Source: DAIDAN01 sp049303335
GTDB lineage: Archaea; Aenigmatarchaeota; Aenigmatarchaeia; Aenigmatarchaeales; DAIDAN01
Direction: 5' to 3'
NCBI GenBank assembly: GCA_049303335.1
Contig: JBAQNA010000041.1
Location: forward strand, 1 to 26,731
Length of the DNA stretch: 26,731 nt
The notes beneath the pieces are model-generated. The model saw only the letters and a list, made by a program, of their open reading frames with translations. It had not been told where the DNA came from and did not search any database. Below are positions 6,932 to 13,066 of the stretch, in pieces (the stretch's first letter is position 1; each line of letters opens with the position of its first letter). The translations under genes were made by a program, and so were the position numbers.

Positions 6932-8101
6932 TCATATTCTCGCCACTCCGCTTTTTCTCGCAGCTTCCGCCACAGCCGAAGACACGGCTTCAGCGACGCC
7001 GCTGTCGAACGGGCTCGGGATTATTTTCTCTTCCGACGGATTTTTCACAAGGCCCGCGAGTGCGTGCGCGGCCGCGTGCTTCATCTCCTCGTTTATGTCG
7101 CTGGCGCGGACATCAAGAGCGCCGCGAAAGATTCCCGGGAACGCAAGAACGTTGTTGATCTGGTTCGGGAAATCGCTTCTGCCCGTCGCCACTATCCTCG
7201 CGCCGCCCGCCTTCGCGTCGTCGGGCATTATCTCGGGCACGGGATTTGCCATCGCGAAAACGATCGCATCCTTGTTCATTGTCTGAATCATTTCCTTTGT
7301 CACCGTGTTCGGCCCGGAAACGCCGATTAGAACGTCCGCGCCTTTCAGCGCGTCCGCAACGGATCCTGTTATTTTTTTCCTGTTCGTCCTTTTCGCGATT
7401 TCCTCCTTCGCGCGGTTCATGTTCTCCTTCCTGCCTTCGCAAATCACTCCCGCCGTATCGGTCATAGCTATGTTTTCCGCGCCGCACGCGAGCAGAAGTT
7501 TTGCGATTGACATTCCCGCAGCGCCCGCGCCCGATATCACTATGCTGACGTCTTCCATTCTCTTACCCACGACGTTCAGCGCGTTCATCAGCCCAGCAAG
7601 CACTACTATCGCGGTGCCGTGCTGGTCGTCGTGAAAAACCGGAATGTCCAATTCTTTTTTCAGGCGTTCCTCGACTTCAAAACAGCGCGGCGCGGAAATA
7701 TCCTCAAGATTTATTCCGCCAAAACCGGGCGCAATCAATTTCACCGCTTCCACAATCTTGTCCATGTCTTGCGTGGCAAGGCATATCGGGTAAGCGTCAA
7801 CGTTGCCGAATTTCTTGAACAGAATTGCTTTTCCCTCCATAACGGGAAGCCCCGCCTCGGGGCCTATGTTTCCCAGCCCAAGGACAGCGGAGCCGTCCGT
7901 GACAACCGCAACGCTGTTCTGCTTTATCGTGAATTCGTAAACCTTGTTCTTGTCGCGCGCTATTTCCATGCACGGCGCTGCGACGCCCGGCGTGTATGCT
8001 ATCGACATGTCGTCCTTGCTTCCCAGCGGAACCTTGCTCGCTATTTCCAGCTTTCCCTTTTTCTGCCTGTGCATTTTCAGCGACTCCTCGGCATAATTCA
8101 T
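6932..8101 (-). CDS. NAD(P)-dependent malic enzyme
   Basis: A 389-residue, short-form malic enzyme that oxidatively decarboxylates malate to pyruvate and CO2. It has the family opening SIAYTPGVAAPCMEIA, the conserved TDGSAVLGLGNIGPEAGLPV, the catalytic FGGINLEDISAPRCFEVE, DIPVFHDDQHGTAIVVLAGL and the Rossmann motif SGAGAAGMSIAKLLL. It closes with the usual FPNQINNVLAFPGIFRGALD. The ATG at 8101 is preceded by AAAGGTGATA, an excellent ribosome-binding site. An upstream in-frame ATG (8137) would place that site inside the gene, so I reject it. The length fits the bacterial/archaeal single-domain-pair form without the phosphotransacetylase extension. Cofactor preference cannot be read safely from sequence. 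It is convergent with the fusion gene at 5841, with an 8-base gap. Confidence 0.95.
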   Translation of the reverse strand: MNYAEESLKMHRQKKGKLEIASKVPLGSKDDMSIAYTPGVAAPCMEIARDKNKVYEFTIKQNSVAVVTDGSAVLGLGNIGPEAGLPVMEGKAILFKKFGNVDAYPICLATQDMDKIVEAVKLIAPGFGGINLEDISAPRCFEVEERLKKELDIPVFHDDQHGTAIVVLAGLMNALNVVGKRMEDVSIVISGAGAAGMSIAKLLLACGAENIAMTDTAGVICEGRKENMNRAKEEIAKRTNRKKITGSVADALKGADVLIGVSGPNTVTKEMIQTMNKDAIVFAMANPVPEIMPDDAKAGGARIVATGRSDFPNQINNVLAFPGIFRGALDVRASDINEEMKHAAAHALAGLVKNPSEEKIIPSPFDSGVAEAVSSAVAEAARKSGVARI

Positions 8102-8171
8102 AATATCACCTTTGTAAAGAGAATCTTGTGGCATCATATTATTTAAGCGTTAGAAAAATTGATACAAACAA

Positions 8172-9035
8172 TCAGGCGTTGCACAGCACCTCGGCCTCGT
8201 CTATCAATTCTTTCAGCTTTCGCCTGCTTATTCCGGTGTCAGCCTCGAGCTTTTCAATCTTGTTCCTTACCAGGTCCCTGCAGAACATAAGTCCTGCAGC
8301 TGCAAGCTTATCCTGCGAAATCCTGTCTATGGTTCGCAGCGCGGTTATCGGGTAAAGCTTCTTTTCGTCAAGCATAATTTTCAGGCTCGGTATGGCATTT
8401 TTGTCCCTGCTGTCAACATTTTCCGGATACTTCCATCCTATCAGAATTATATTCTTGCAGTTCGCGTACTTTATGACATCCGACGAGAATTTCGTGTTTG
8501 ACGCGAGCCAGCACTGCGTGAATTTTATTTTTGAAAATTTCGCGCCCTGCTGCAAGTCCTCAAAGCGCGCGTAAGAATACAGCACATCCTTCACACCCGT
8601 GAATATTCCGGATGCGTTGTGATACTTGCATTCTATCATCCCCGTCTCCTTTGCGCCATCGATCGTCTTTTCCGCTATCATGTCAACCTCGTGCTCGATG
8701 CAGAATCCCCTGATGATGTTATGCACGGAAGTCCGGTATCCGTATTCGCGCAGAATCTCGCCTATAAGATTTTCAAACTCGAACCCCGCGGGCCCGAGCC
8801 GCATTATCGCGCCTTTCAGGTCGTATTTCGCGGCGACGTGCGGCATTTCCCTGTCCAAGATGGAGAGCGCTATCTTCAGAATCTGTTTTGTGGATATTCC
8901 CTCGAAAATCTTTTTTTCAACTTCTTTCACGACTTTGCCGGCAAGCTGCCCGGAAGCGCCCGCGCGCAGGCAGGTCTGCCTCAATTTCTCGGGATTGAAC
9001 TCCTCCTGTTCGCCTGAAGCTTTCGTGACAAGCAT
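8172..9035 (-). CDS. ATP-cone domain fused to PD-(D/E)XK (Mrr-like) nuclease
   Basis: A 287-residue protein. Residues 1-85 form an ATP-cone, the nucleotide-binding regulatory module of ribonucleotide reductases and NrdR. It begins VTKASGEQEEFNPEKLRQTC and contains the typical ISTKQILKIAL and AAKYDLKGAIMRLGP helices. From residue about 85 comes a restriction-endonuclease fold: GFEFENLIGEILREYGYRT, then Asp118 in HEVDMIAEK and Glu135-Cys-Lys137 in MIECKYH, giving the D...ExK catalytic set of the Mrr/PD-(D/E)XK superfamily. The C-terminus (ISRRKLKELIDEAEVL) looks like a small helical DNA-binding or helix-hairpin-helix-like piece. No methylase or helicase partner lies nearby, so it is probably not a classical restriction system. 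It may instead be a nucleotide-sensing DNA-cleaving or repair enzyme. Confidence 0.85.
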   Translation of the reverse strand: MLVTKASGEQEEFNPEKLRQTCLRAGASGQLAGKVVKEVEKKIFEGISTKQILKIALSILDREMPHVAAKYDLKGAIMRLGPAGFEFENLIGEILREYGYRTSVHNIIRGFCIEHEVDMIAEKTIDGAKETGMIECKYHNASGIFTGVKDVLYSYARFEDLQQGAKFSKIKFTQCWLASNTKFSSDVIKYANCKNIILIGWKYPENVDSRDKNAIPSLKIMLDEKKLYPITALRTIDRISQDKLAAAGLMFCRDLVRNKIEKLEADTGISRRKLKELIDEAEVLCNA

Positions 9036-9075
9036 AGAAAATGTTGGAAAAAAGGATAGAAATAGTTTTCGCTAA

Positions 9076-9642
9076 TCAAGCCCATACCTTATTCTGAACA
9101 ATTTCACCGTCATTATCAGAAACTTTTCTGGTAATTTCTTTCATCGAGACATTCAGGATCCATTTCTCAATGTTAAATTTCACAAATTCTATGCTGTTTT
9201 CAATATTTTCTGGAATCGGTTTTTCAGGCAGCAGATTATGCGAACCGCCTATGAGCAAGGCAAGCTTTTCCACGGAATATTCATGCCCGTACGGAGGCAC
9301 TCCAAAAGAAGCAATTAGCGATGCGCCATTTCTCGCATTTTTTAAACGAAAGTCAATTGATTTGCGCCCCTCATATCCTGTTTCAAAATATTCCTTTAGA
9401 TTGAAAATTCTTCCATTATAAACGTTTCTAAAGTCTCCTGATATCTCGCTTTCCTTCTCAGGTTTTGCAGGATCCATTCTAAGAGCTTCTTTTCTTGCCT
9501 TGAGAATTAAATCAAGACATTTTGAATCCGCACGACTTGATGGAGAATGACGGGAACTGCCCGAGTCACCGCCATATGAAAACTCAATATCAGTAATATC
9601 GCCGGCACTTTTCTTGAAATATACATAAGCTATTGGCAGCAT
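9076..9642 (-). CDS. Hypothetical protein
   Basis: A 188-residue soluble protein that I do not recognise. It has a compact start (PIAYVYFKKSAGDITDIEFS), a Ser/Gly-rich segment around residues 24-38 that may be a flexible loop, and a mixed alpha/beta remainder containing GASLIASFGVPPYGHEY. There is no signal, membrane segment or cysteine pair. Base composition is more AT-rich than in the flanking nuclease and Mth938-like genes. The ATG at 9642 is preceded by a GCTTAAATG-type TATA element near 9673-9681, fitting a short leader. The stop lies 40 bases before the nuclease gene start on the same strand, so co-transcription is possible. Confidence 0.65.
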   Translation of the reverse strand: MLPIAYVYFKKSAGDITDIEFSYGGDSGSSRHSPSSRADSKCLDLILKARKEALRMDPAKPEKESEISGDFRNVYNGRIFNLKEYFETGYEGRKSIDFRLKNARNGASLIASFGVPPYGHEYSVEKLALLIGGSHNLLPEKPIPENIENSIEFVKFNIEKWILNVSMKEITRKVSDNDGEIVQNKVWA

Positions 9643-9682
9643 AAAAACACATAATTATGTTGCACGAAAAAGCATTTAAGCC

Positions 9683-10012
9683 TTACACCACGTGAAAAAT
9701 CGCGGCCACGTTTTTCCTGCGCGAGAGCTTGTTGAATTCGTCCAAAGCCGCGGAAGTCGGTTTTGCGATTATCTCGATGCCAGCGACCTGCGCGTCAACC
9801 GCTCCTGCAGGCTCGACACCGCAGATGTTGCTGTGGCCCGTCCCTATTACAATCGCATCTGGGTTTCCTGCCATAAGAATTTGCATCTCGCCTCTTGTTA
9901 CGGAAGAATTGTTCTGCCGTTTTGAAACGCGTCCTCCGGATACGACAACGTCGTGGTCGTATCTTGTCCCGTCTATGATTATGTAGCCGCAAATCGCGCA
10001 GTCAACCCGCAT
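9683..10012 (-). CDS. Mth938-like domain protein (DUF498 / NDUFAF3 family)
   Basis: A 109-residue protein consisting of one Mth938-like domain. Visible family blocks are GYIIIDGTRYDHDVVVSGG, then VSKRQNN, the helix TRGEMQILMAGNPDAIVIGT followed by GHSNICGV, and the ending IIAKPTSAALDEFNKLS with VAAIFHV. The family takes in archaeal MTH938 and the mitochondrial complex I assembly factor NDUFAF3; its molecular function in archaea is not known. The open frame continues upstream to 10291, but that part runs through the tRNA-Arg gene. The ATG at 10012 is therefore the real start, with GATTCTT before it and the 3' end of the tRNA 42 bases upstream. Confidence 0.88.
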   Translation of the reverse strand: MRVDCAICGYIIIDGTRYDHDVVVSGGRVSKRQNNSSVTRGEMQILMAGNPDAIVIGTGHSNICGVEPAGAVDAQVAGIEIIAKPTSAALDEFNKLSRRKNVAAIFHVV

Positions 10013-10091
10013 AAGAATCAAAAATTGTTTTGTTTTAGGATACTTAAATGTTGTGGTGCCCCCGCCGAGATTCGAACTCGGGTCCTGAGGT

Positions 10092-10159
10092 GTTTGCATA
10101 ATATTTTTTTCTATATCGTTTCTTTTGCTAAAGGTTTTCTTTTTGAAAGAAAACCTTTT
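10092..10159 (-). other. tRNA-Arg intron at canonical position 37/38 (68 nt)
   Basis: The junction shows a bulge-helix-bulge core. Exon bases 32-35 (TTGC) pair with intron GCAA (10094-10097) to give the 4-bp helix. One bulge holds G36, G37 and the first intron base, and the other holds A, C and A38. Cutting between the second and third bulge base in each gives exactly the expected exon ends. The outer helix is the anticodon stem. Inside, 10130-10139 and 10149-10158 form a perfect 10-bp hairpin (GAAAACCTTT and its complement). Confidence 0.8.
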
Positions 10160-10174
10160 CCGCAACCTCATGTC

Positions 10175-10283
10175 CTGTCTGCAGCCCTTTCTTTCCGCGA
10201 CTTTCGGAAAAACTTTCCTGAATTTTAATTTTCTTTTCCGCAAGCGCTTTTCTTTTTCACTTTCGCACCAAAAAGAAAAGGGC
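10175..10283 (-). other. tRNA-Arg D-arm intron (about position 22/23, 109 nt; ends uncertain by 1-2 bases)
   Basis: A D-arm interruption is required because exon 1 ends after the D-loop (AGCTTGGATA) and the 3' strand of the D-stem reappears 109 bases later. The intron ends pair with each other (GCCCTTT near its 5' end with AAAGGGC near its 3' end). GTCT of the D-stem can also pair with intron AGAC, leaving a 3' bulge AG/G that would cut before GACATG. The 5' side is a large loop, so this is a relaxed rather than strict splice motif. Repeated bases allow junctions 21/22, 22/23 or 23/24, all giving a nearly identical tRNA. Confidence 0.6.
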
Positions 10284-10328
10284 TTATCCAAGCTAGACTA
10301 CAGGGGCGCATCTAAAATATAATTCCCG

Positions 10329-10340
10329 TCTTATTTAAAA
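10329..10340 (-). promoter_or_regulatory. TATA box of tRNA-Arg gene
   Basis: On the minus strand GTTTTAAATAAG lies 22-33 bases before the first base of the mature tRNA, the expected archaeal TATA spacing for a transcript starting at or just before position 1. Confidence 0.5.
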
Positions 10341-10428
10341 CCGAGAAAGCAGAAAGACTTAAATAGGTTCAACCAGAGAATAGGAATACCTAAATTTAAG
10401 GGAGGTATCGGAACCGTAGGTGCTAATT

Positions 10429-10593
10429 ATGAATTTGAAATGCTCGAATTGCGGAATAAGCCTTCTCGGTCAGGAGGACTTCGTGAAGTTTCCCTGCCCG
10501 GAATGCGGCGAGACAACGGTAATGCGCTGCAGCCAGTGCAGGAAACTGTCAAACGGTTACCGCTGCGAGAAGTGCGGATTCGAGGGGCCATGA
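10429..10593 (+). CDS. Archaeal zinc-ribbon protein (COG2888 type), 54 aa
   Basis: A 54-residue protein that is almost all zinc ribbon, with four C-x-x-C pairs: CSNC (5-8), CPEC (23-26), CSQC (34-37) and CEKC (46-49). The product opens MNLKCSNCGISLLGQEDF and ends CGFEGP. This is the archaeal predicted RNA-binding zinc-ribbon family (COG2888/HVO_2753-like) thought to act in translation. Its gene is typically found beside elongation factor 1-beta, as here (aEF-1beta starts at 10940). A TATA-like CTTAAATAGG at about 10359-10368 and a leader of roughly 40 bases precede it; the ATG follows GGTGCTAATT. A MazG-like gene begins 20 bases downstream, so zinc ribbon, MazG-like and aEF-1beta probably form one operon. 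Confidence 0.9.
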   Translation: MNLKCSNCGISLLGQEDFVKFPCPECGETTVMRCSQCRKLSNGYRCEKCGFEGP

Positions 10594-10612
10594 TAATGTT
10601 TGGTTGATTCTG

Positions 10613-10924
10613 ATGGAGGAACTCCAGAAAAAGACTGCTGAAATAAACACGTTTTTTGAGCAGAAAATTCGCGAGAGGAAATGGACACCTGAAGTTATAA
10701 TGACGGATTTGATGGAGGAAGTTGGCGAACTTTCAAATGCAATTTTGGTGCGGGAAAAATTTAAATCGGAAAAAAGAAAAAAAGCTGACTTGAAGGATTC
10801 CGTCGCGGACGTTTTGTTTGACTTGATATTGATTGCGAATTATTACAATATTGACGTTAAAAGAGAATTTATGAAAATGGCTGAAGAGTTAAAAGAAAGG
10901 ATTGACAGCGGAAAGATGAAATGA
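10613..10924 (+). CDS. MazG-like nucleotide pyrophosphohydrolase
   Basis: A 103-residue all-alpha protein of the MazG/dUTPase-like NTP pyrophosphohydrolase superfamily. It carries the metal-binding EEVGEL motif (35-40) and a downstream acidic helix, KDSVADVLFDLILIANYYNI, in which Asp62, Asp66 and Asp70 give the second half of the E-x-x-E ... E/D-x-x-D pattern. These enzymes hydrolyse (d)NTPs to monophosphates and pyrophosphate, commonly to clean the nucleotide pool. The substrate cannot be told from sequence. I chose ATG 10613 over an in-frame TTG at 10604 because GGTTGATTCTG gives the local ribosome-binding pattern. The aEF-1beta gene follows 15 bases downstream. Confidence 0.85.
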   Translation: MEELQKKTAEINTFFEQKIRERKWTPEVIMTDLMEEVGELSNAILVREKFKSEKRKKADLKDSVADVLFDLILIANYYNIDVKREFMKMAEELKERIDSGKMK

Positions 10925-10939
10925 ATTTTGGTGAATCTT

Positions 10940-11185
10940 ATGGGAATGGTCGGAATGAATATTAGGATAATGCCGGCTTCCGCCGAGACTGACTTGGAAA
11001 AGGTAAAGGCGGAAATCGCGAAAAAGATAAAAGTCCAGGACTCGAGAATCGAGCCGATCGCCTTCGGCCTGAAAGTTCTGAAAATTCTCGTGATTGTGCC
11101 CGACGGGCAGCAGGACGTAGAGGGGGAAATCCGCAAGATAGAAGGCGTAGGTGAAGTTGAGGTTGAATCGACAACGCTGCTGTAA
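10940..11185 (+). CDS. ef1b: Translation elongation factor aEF-1beta
   Basis: An 81-residue archaeal EF-1beta, the nucleotide-exchange factor that swaps GDP for GTP on aEF-1alpha. The sequence follows the family: MNIRIMPASAETDLEKVKAE, then the basic IAKKIKVQDSRIEPIAFGLK, the core strand VLKILVIVPDGQQ and the closing IRKIEGVGEVEVEST. It is near the short end of the usual 85-92 residue range. The ATG at 10940 is preceded by GGTGAATCTT, the local Shine-Dalgarno form; an earlier in-frame TTG at 10928 is rejected for that reason. It is the last gene of the zinc-ribbon, MazG-like, aEF-1beta cluster and faces a convergent orphan 9 bases away. Confidence 0.93.
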   Translation: MGMVGMNIRIMPASAETDLEKVKAEIAKKIKVQDSRIEPIAFGLKVLKILVIVPDGQQDVEGEIRKIEGVGEVEVESTTLL

Positions 11186-11194
11186 TTGTTCGTT

Positions 11195-11455
11195 CTATAA
11201 CATTTGAGGATTTGATTTTTTTATTTTTTGATAAGCGTACAATCCTATTGGAAGAATAAGCAAACTTAAAACATCCGTAAAGATTCCCGCCAAAACACCG
11301 CAGGTTTCTCCATCAAGAGAATGATCGTCTTTAGTGATGTTTTTTTCACTTCTCAAAAAAGCCCTATAGCCAACACTGTTCTTAATATTAGTGTCAAATG
11401 ATATTCGATCCACCTGCTGCAGATACATGTTTTTGAACTCTCTGTAAAATCCCAT
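11195..11455 (-). CDS. Small single-pass membrane protein, hypothetical
   Basis: An 86-residue protein that I do not recognise. The N-terminal 45 residues are soluble and charged. A single hydrophobic helix follows at about 52-72 (CGVLAGIFTDVLSLLILPIG), and the protein ends in a short basic tail with KIKKS, which predicts a cytosolic C-terminus. The start is well supported: AAAGGTGGG lies four to six bases before the ATG, a strong ribosome-binding site. It is somewhat AT-rich relative to aEF-1beta, with which it is convergent. Confidence 0.7.
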   Translation of the reverse strand: MGFYREFKNMYLQQVDRISFDTNIKNSVGYRAFLRSEKNITKDDHSLDGETCGVLAGIFTDVLSLLILPIGLYAYQKIKKSNPQML

Positions 11456-11573
11456 CTTCCCACCTTTGTAAATTATTTGCAGCCAAACTTTAAATACTTC
11501 GCTCCTGCATTATCTGTTACACCGCGCGAAAGCGCAAAAAGAAATCCGAGAAATCGGAAAGAGGATGATGGAA

Positions 11574-11816
11574 ATGGTAGAATTCGAGACATTGGAAACA
11601 AAAGAGGTAAAATTCGGGACGAACAAATTTTTGGAAGTCGCGAGAAAGAGGGCAAAAACGCCTGAGGGGGATAACAATTTCATCTCCATCTCGAAGGGCT
11701 TCGTGCTGCCGACCGGCCAGAAACGCTTCAAGAACGCGCTCGGCTTCGAGGCAAAGAAGGAAGTCGTGCAGGGCTTGATAGAGGCGCTGACAGCGATAAA
11801 AGATTCTATCGAGTAA
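11574..11816 (+). CDS. Small conserved-looking protein, possible PUR/PC4-like nucleic-acid binder
   Basis: An 80-residue protein (up to 83 if either of two in-frame ATGs at 11565 or 11568 is used). I prefer 11574 because GAGGATGAT just before it resembles the GAGGTGAT ribosome-binding site. The pattern FLEVARKRAKTPEGDNNFIS, then ISKGFVLPTGQKRFKNALGF, then a closing amphipathic helix (KEVVQGLIEALTAIKDSI) is a strand-rich half followed by one long helix. That recalls PUR-repeat or PC4-like single-strand nucleic-acid-binding proteins, which have 'f-i-s-i-s-k-g' strands before such a helix. This is pattern resemblance only. A TTTAAATAC box at about 11490-11498 lies upstream. Confidence 0.7.
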   Translation: MVEFETLETKEVKFGTNKFLEVARKRAKTPEGDNNFISISKGFVLPTGQKRFKNALGFEAKKEVVQGLIEALTAIKDSIE

Positions 11817-11824
11817 TAGAATCT
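11801..11824 (+). terminator. Perfect hairpin spanning the stop codon of the 80-aa gene
   Basis: AGATTCTAT (11801-11809) and ATAGAATCT (11816-11824) are perfect 9-base inverted repeats around a 6-base loop that contains the TAA stop. No T-run follows immediately, so this is not a textbook terminator. It could be a 3'-end stabiliser or processing signal. About 25 bases further on, an imperfect hairpin (CTTACGGA with TCCGGTAAG) is followed by GGTTTTTCTT, a better termination candidate. Confidence 0.45.
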
Positions 11825-11916
11825 TGCGATTAGCTGAAGAATTTTGCGCACTATGACCTTACGGAAAAAAATCCGGTAAGCGAGTTGGTTTTTCTTATTT
11901 CAATAATCGTTTCTTA

Positions 11917-12057
11917 TCATATCCTGACCTTTCCCCTGCAGATTTTGCACCCGTATTCAAGCAGGCAGTCTGAACAGACGGCAGCGCCGCAGGCGGGACA
12001 AGAACGAAGAAAAGCGATTTTGCCGCAGGACTGGCATGCGCCTTTTTTGTCGGGCAT
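11917..12057 (-). CDS. Small zinc-ribbon protein, 46 aa
   Basis: A 46-residue cysteine-rich protein beginning MPDKKGACQSCGKIAFLRSC and ending CKICRGKVRI. Four C-x-x-C pairs are visible (residues 8-11, 20-23, 28-31 and 37-40), consistent with a two-zinc ribbon or treble-clef module. It has no other domain, so it may be an RNA- or protein-binding accessory factor; I cannot assign a family. A CTTATAAATT TATA element at about 12079-12088 sits 25-30 bases before the ATG, supporting expression from a leaderless or short-leader transcript. The gene lies just downstream of the radical SAM gene on the same strand (31-base gap). Confidence 0.7.
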   Translation of the reverse strand: MPDKKGACQSCGKIAFLRSCPACGAAVCSDCLLEYGCKICRGKVRI

Positions 12058-12088
12058 ATGAAATATTTGCTTCAGGAATTTATAAGTT

Positions 12089-12973
12089 TCATACCGAAAA
12101 CATTTTGCCGACTATCTTTGCGCTCTCGATATCGAGTTTCCTGATGCAATACATCCATATCGGAACAATGCAGCCGCAGGTAGTGCAATCGACTTTCTCG
12201 CCAAGAACGCACGGTGTCTTGACGGACAAGTCGGGATAATAGGAAACAGTAAACTTGCTTCTTAGGAAGCAGTCTTTTACGTGCTTTTTTGTTTTGAATG
12301 TGTCTATCATCATTTTGCTAAGAAGCACAAAATCAGGATTTTCTTTCTTCGCTTTCTTGAGCGTTGAAATCACGTAATCCAAATCATCCCCATTAAGCAA
12401 GAGCCTGTCGTCAGGATTGTCTGCGGTATACAGGCTGAATATGATGCCGAAAACATTCGCTTCCTTCGCTACCTTGACTATCTCTTCTATCTGCTTGAAA
12501 TTTGTTTTGGAGAGCGTGGAAGCTATGACAACCCTTTTGTCGTTTTTTATGTTCTGCATAACTTTGTCAAATATATCCGCGCCCCTGATTTTATTGTGCG
12601 TTTCCCTGTTTCCGTCAAGGCTCACGAAAATTCTCCTGTTTATATTCTCTGGAATTTTTGCTGTCCCGTTCGAGACTATGAACACGCCGTCAAAAATCCT
12701 GTCAGCCATTTCAACAACATTCTGCCGCAAAGAAGGTTCCCCCCCCGTGAGCATCGCATATTTCATCCCGTTCTTCTTGTGCTCCATAAACGTTCTTTCC
12801 CAATCTTCATCAGAAGGCTCTTTCTTGCTGTATGAGTATTTCTTCCAATAGCAGTGTTCGCAGTTCAGGTTGCATTTCCAAGTAATGTCGTAATTCGCGA
12901 ACTGCGGTTTGTTTGTCAGAGTGAAGTTTACAAAGTCCCTGACAAGACTTAACCCGTATTTTAGATTGCCCAT
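12089..12973 (-). CDS. Radical SAM protein, MoaA/PqqE-like with C-terminal Cys cluster
   Basis: A 294-residue radical SAM enzyme. The iron-sulfur motif C-x-x-x-C-x-x-C is at Cys34, Cys38 and Cys41 (TWKCNLNCEHCYWK), and the SAM-binding GGEPS follows in YAMLTGGEPSLRQNV. A typical partial TIM barrel (IVSNGT, RIFVSLDG, IRGADIFDKVMQNI) comes next. The C-terminus holds several cysteines (DCFLRSKF, CVLG, DCTTCGC), which look like an abbreviated SPASM-type auxiliary cluster. The substrate is unknown. SPASM-like enzymes often modify peptides, but no precursor peptide is obvious nearby, apart from the small Cys-rich 46-aa protein directly downstream, which could be coincidence. ATG 12973 is preferred over a GTG nine bases earlier. 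It is divergent from the Tes homologue. Confidence 0.88.
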   Translation of the reverse strand: MGNLKYGLSLVRDFVNFTLTNKPQFANYDITWKCNLNCEHCYWKKYSYSKKEPSDEDWERTFMEHKKNGMKYAMLTGGEPSLRQNVVEMADRIFDGVFIVSNGTAKIPENINRRIFVSLDGNRETHNKIRGADIFDKVMQNIKNDKRVVIASTLSKTNFKQIEEIVKVAKEANVFGIIFSLYTADNPDDRLLLNGDDLDYVISTLKKAKKENPDFVLLSKMMIDTFKTKKHVKDCFLRSKFTVSYYPDLSVKTPCVLGEKVDCTTCGCIVPIWMYCIRKLDIESAKIVGKMFSV

Positions 12974-13066
12974 AAAAACCACAAAGACTTATTAGGAATG
13001 TTAAATCTTTATATTAGTTACCCTTTATTTAAATTCTTGCGGACAACATAATCATGGTTGAACCTT

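Larger units (their letters stand above)
10054..10307 (-). tRNA. tRNA-Arg (GCG anticodon) with two introns, CCA encoded
   Basis: Removing two introns gives a 74-nt cloverleaf plus an encoded CCA (10054-10056). The acceptor is GCCCCTG (10301-10307) paired with CGGGGGC, discriminator A. The D-arm is GTCT with AGAC or GGAC. The anticodon stem is TGAGG/CCTCA with loop TTGCGGA, so the anticodon is GCG (10161-10163). The variable loop is GGAC and the T-arm is CCGAG, TTCGAAT, CTCGG. A20 in the D-loop and C35 are the classic arginine identity bases and both are present. Exons are about 10284-10307, 10160-10174 and 10054-10091. A TTTAAATAAG box just upstream supports transcription from about 10308. 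Confidence 0.85.

Noticed and set aside
8099..8137. Upstream ATG start for malic enzyme at 8137
   Set aside because: It would place the strong AAAGGTGATA ribosome-binding site inside the coding region. The start at 8101 fits the family N-terminus.
10091..10283. Homing endonuclease inside the tRNA-Arg introns
   Set aside because: The introns are only 68 and 109 nt, too short for such a gene. The basic peptide-like frame is explained by AG-rich repeats.
9683..10291. Long open frame extending the Mth938-like protein N-terminally to 202 residues
   Set aside because: The extra part runs through the tRNA-Arg exons and introns and has no family match. The ATG at 10012 gives the normal domain length.
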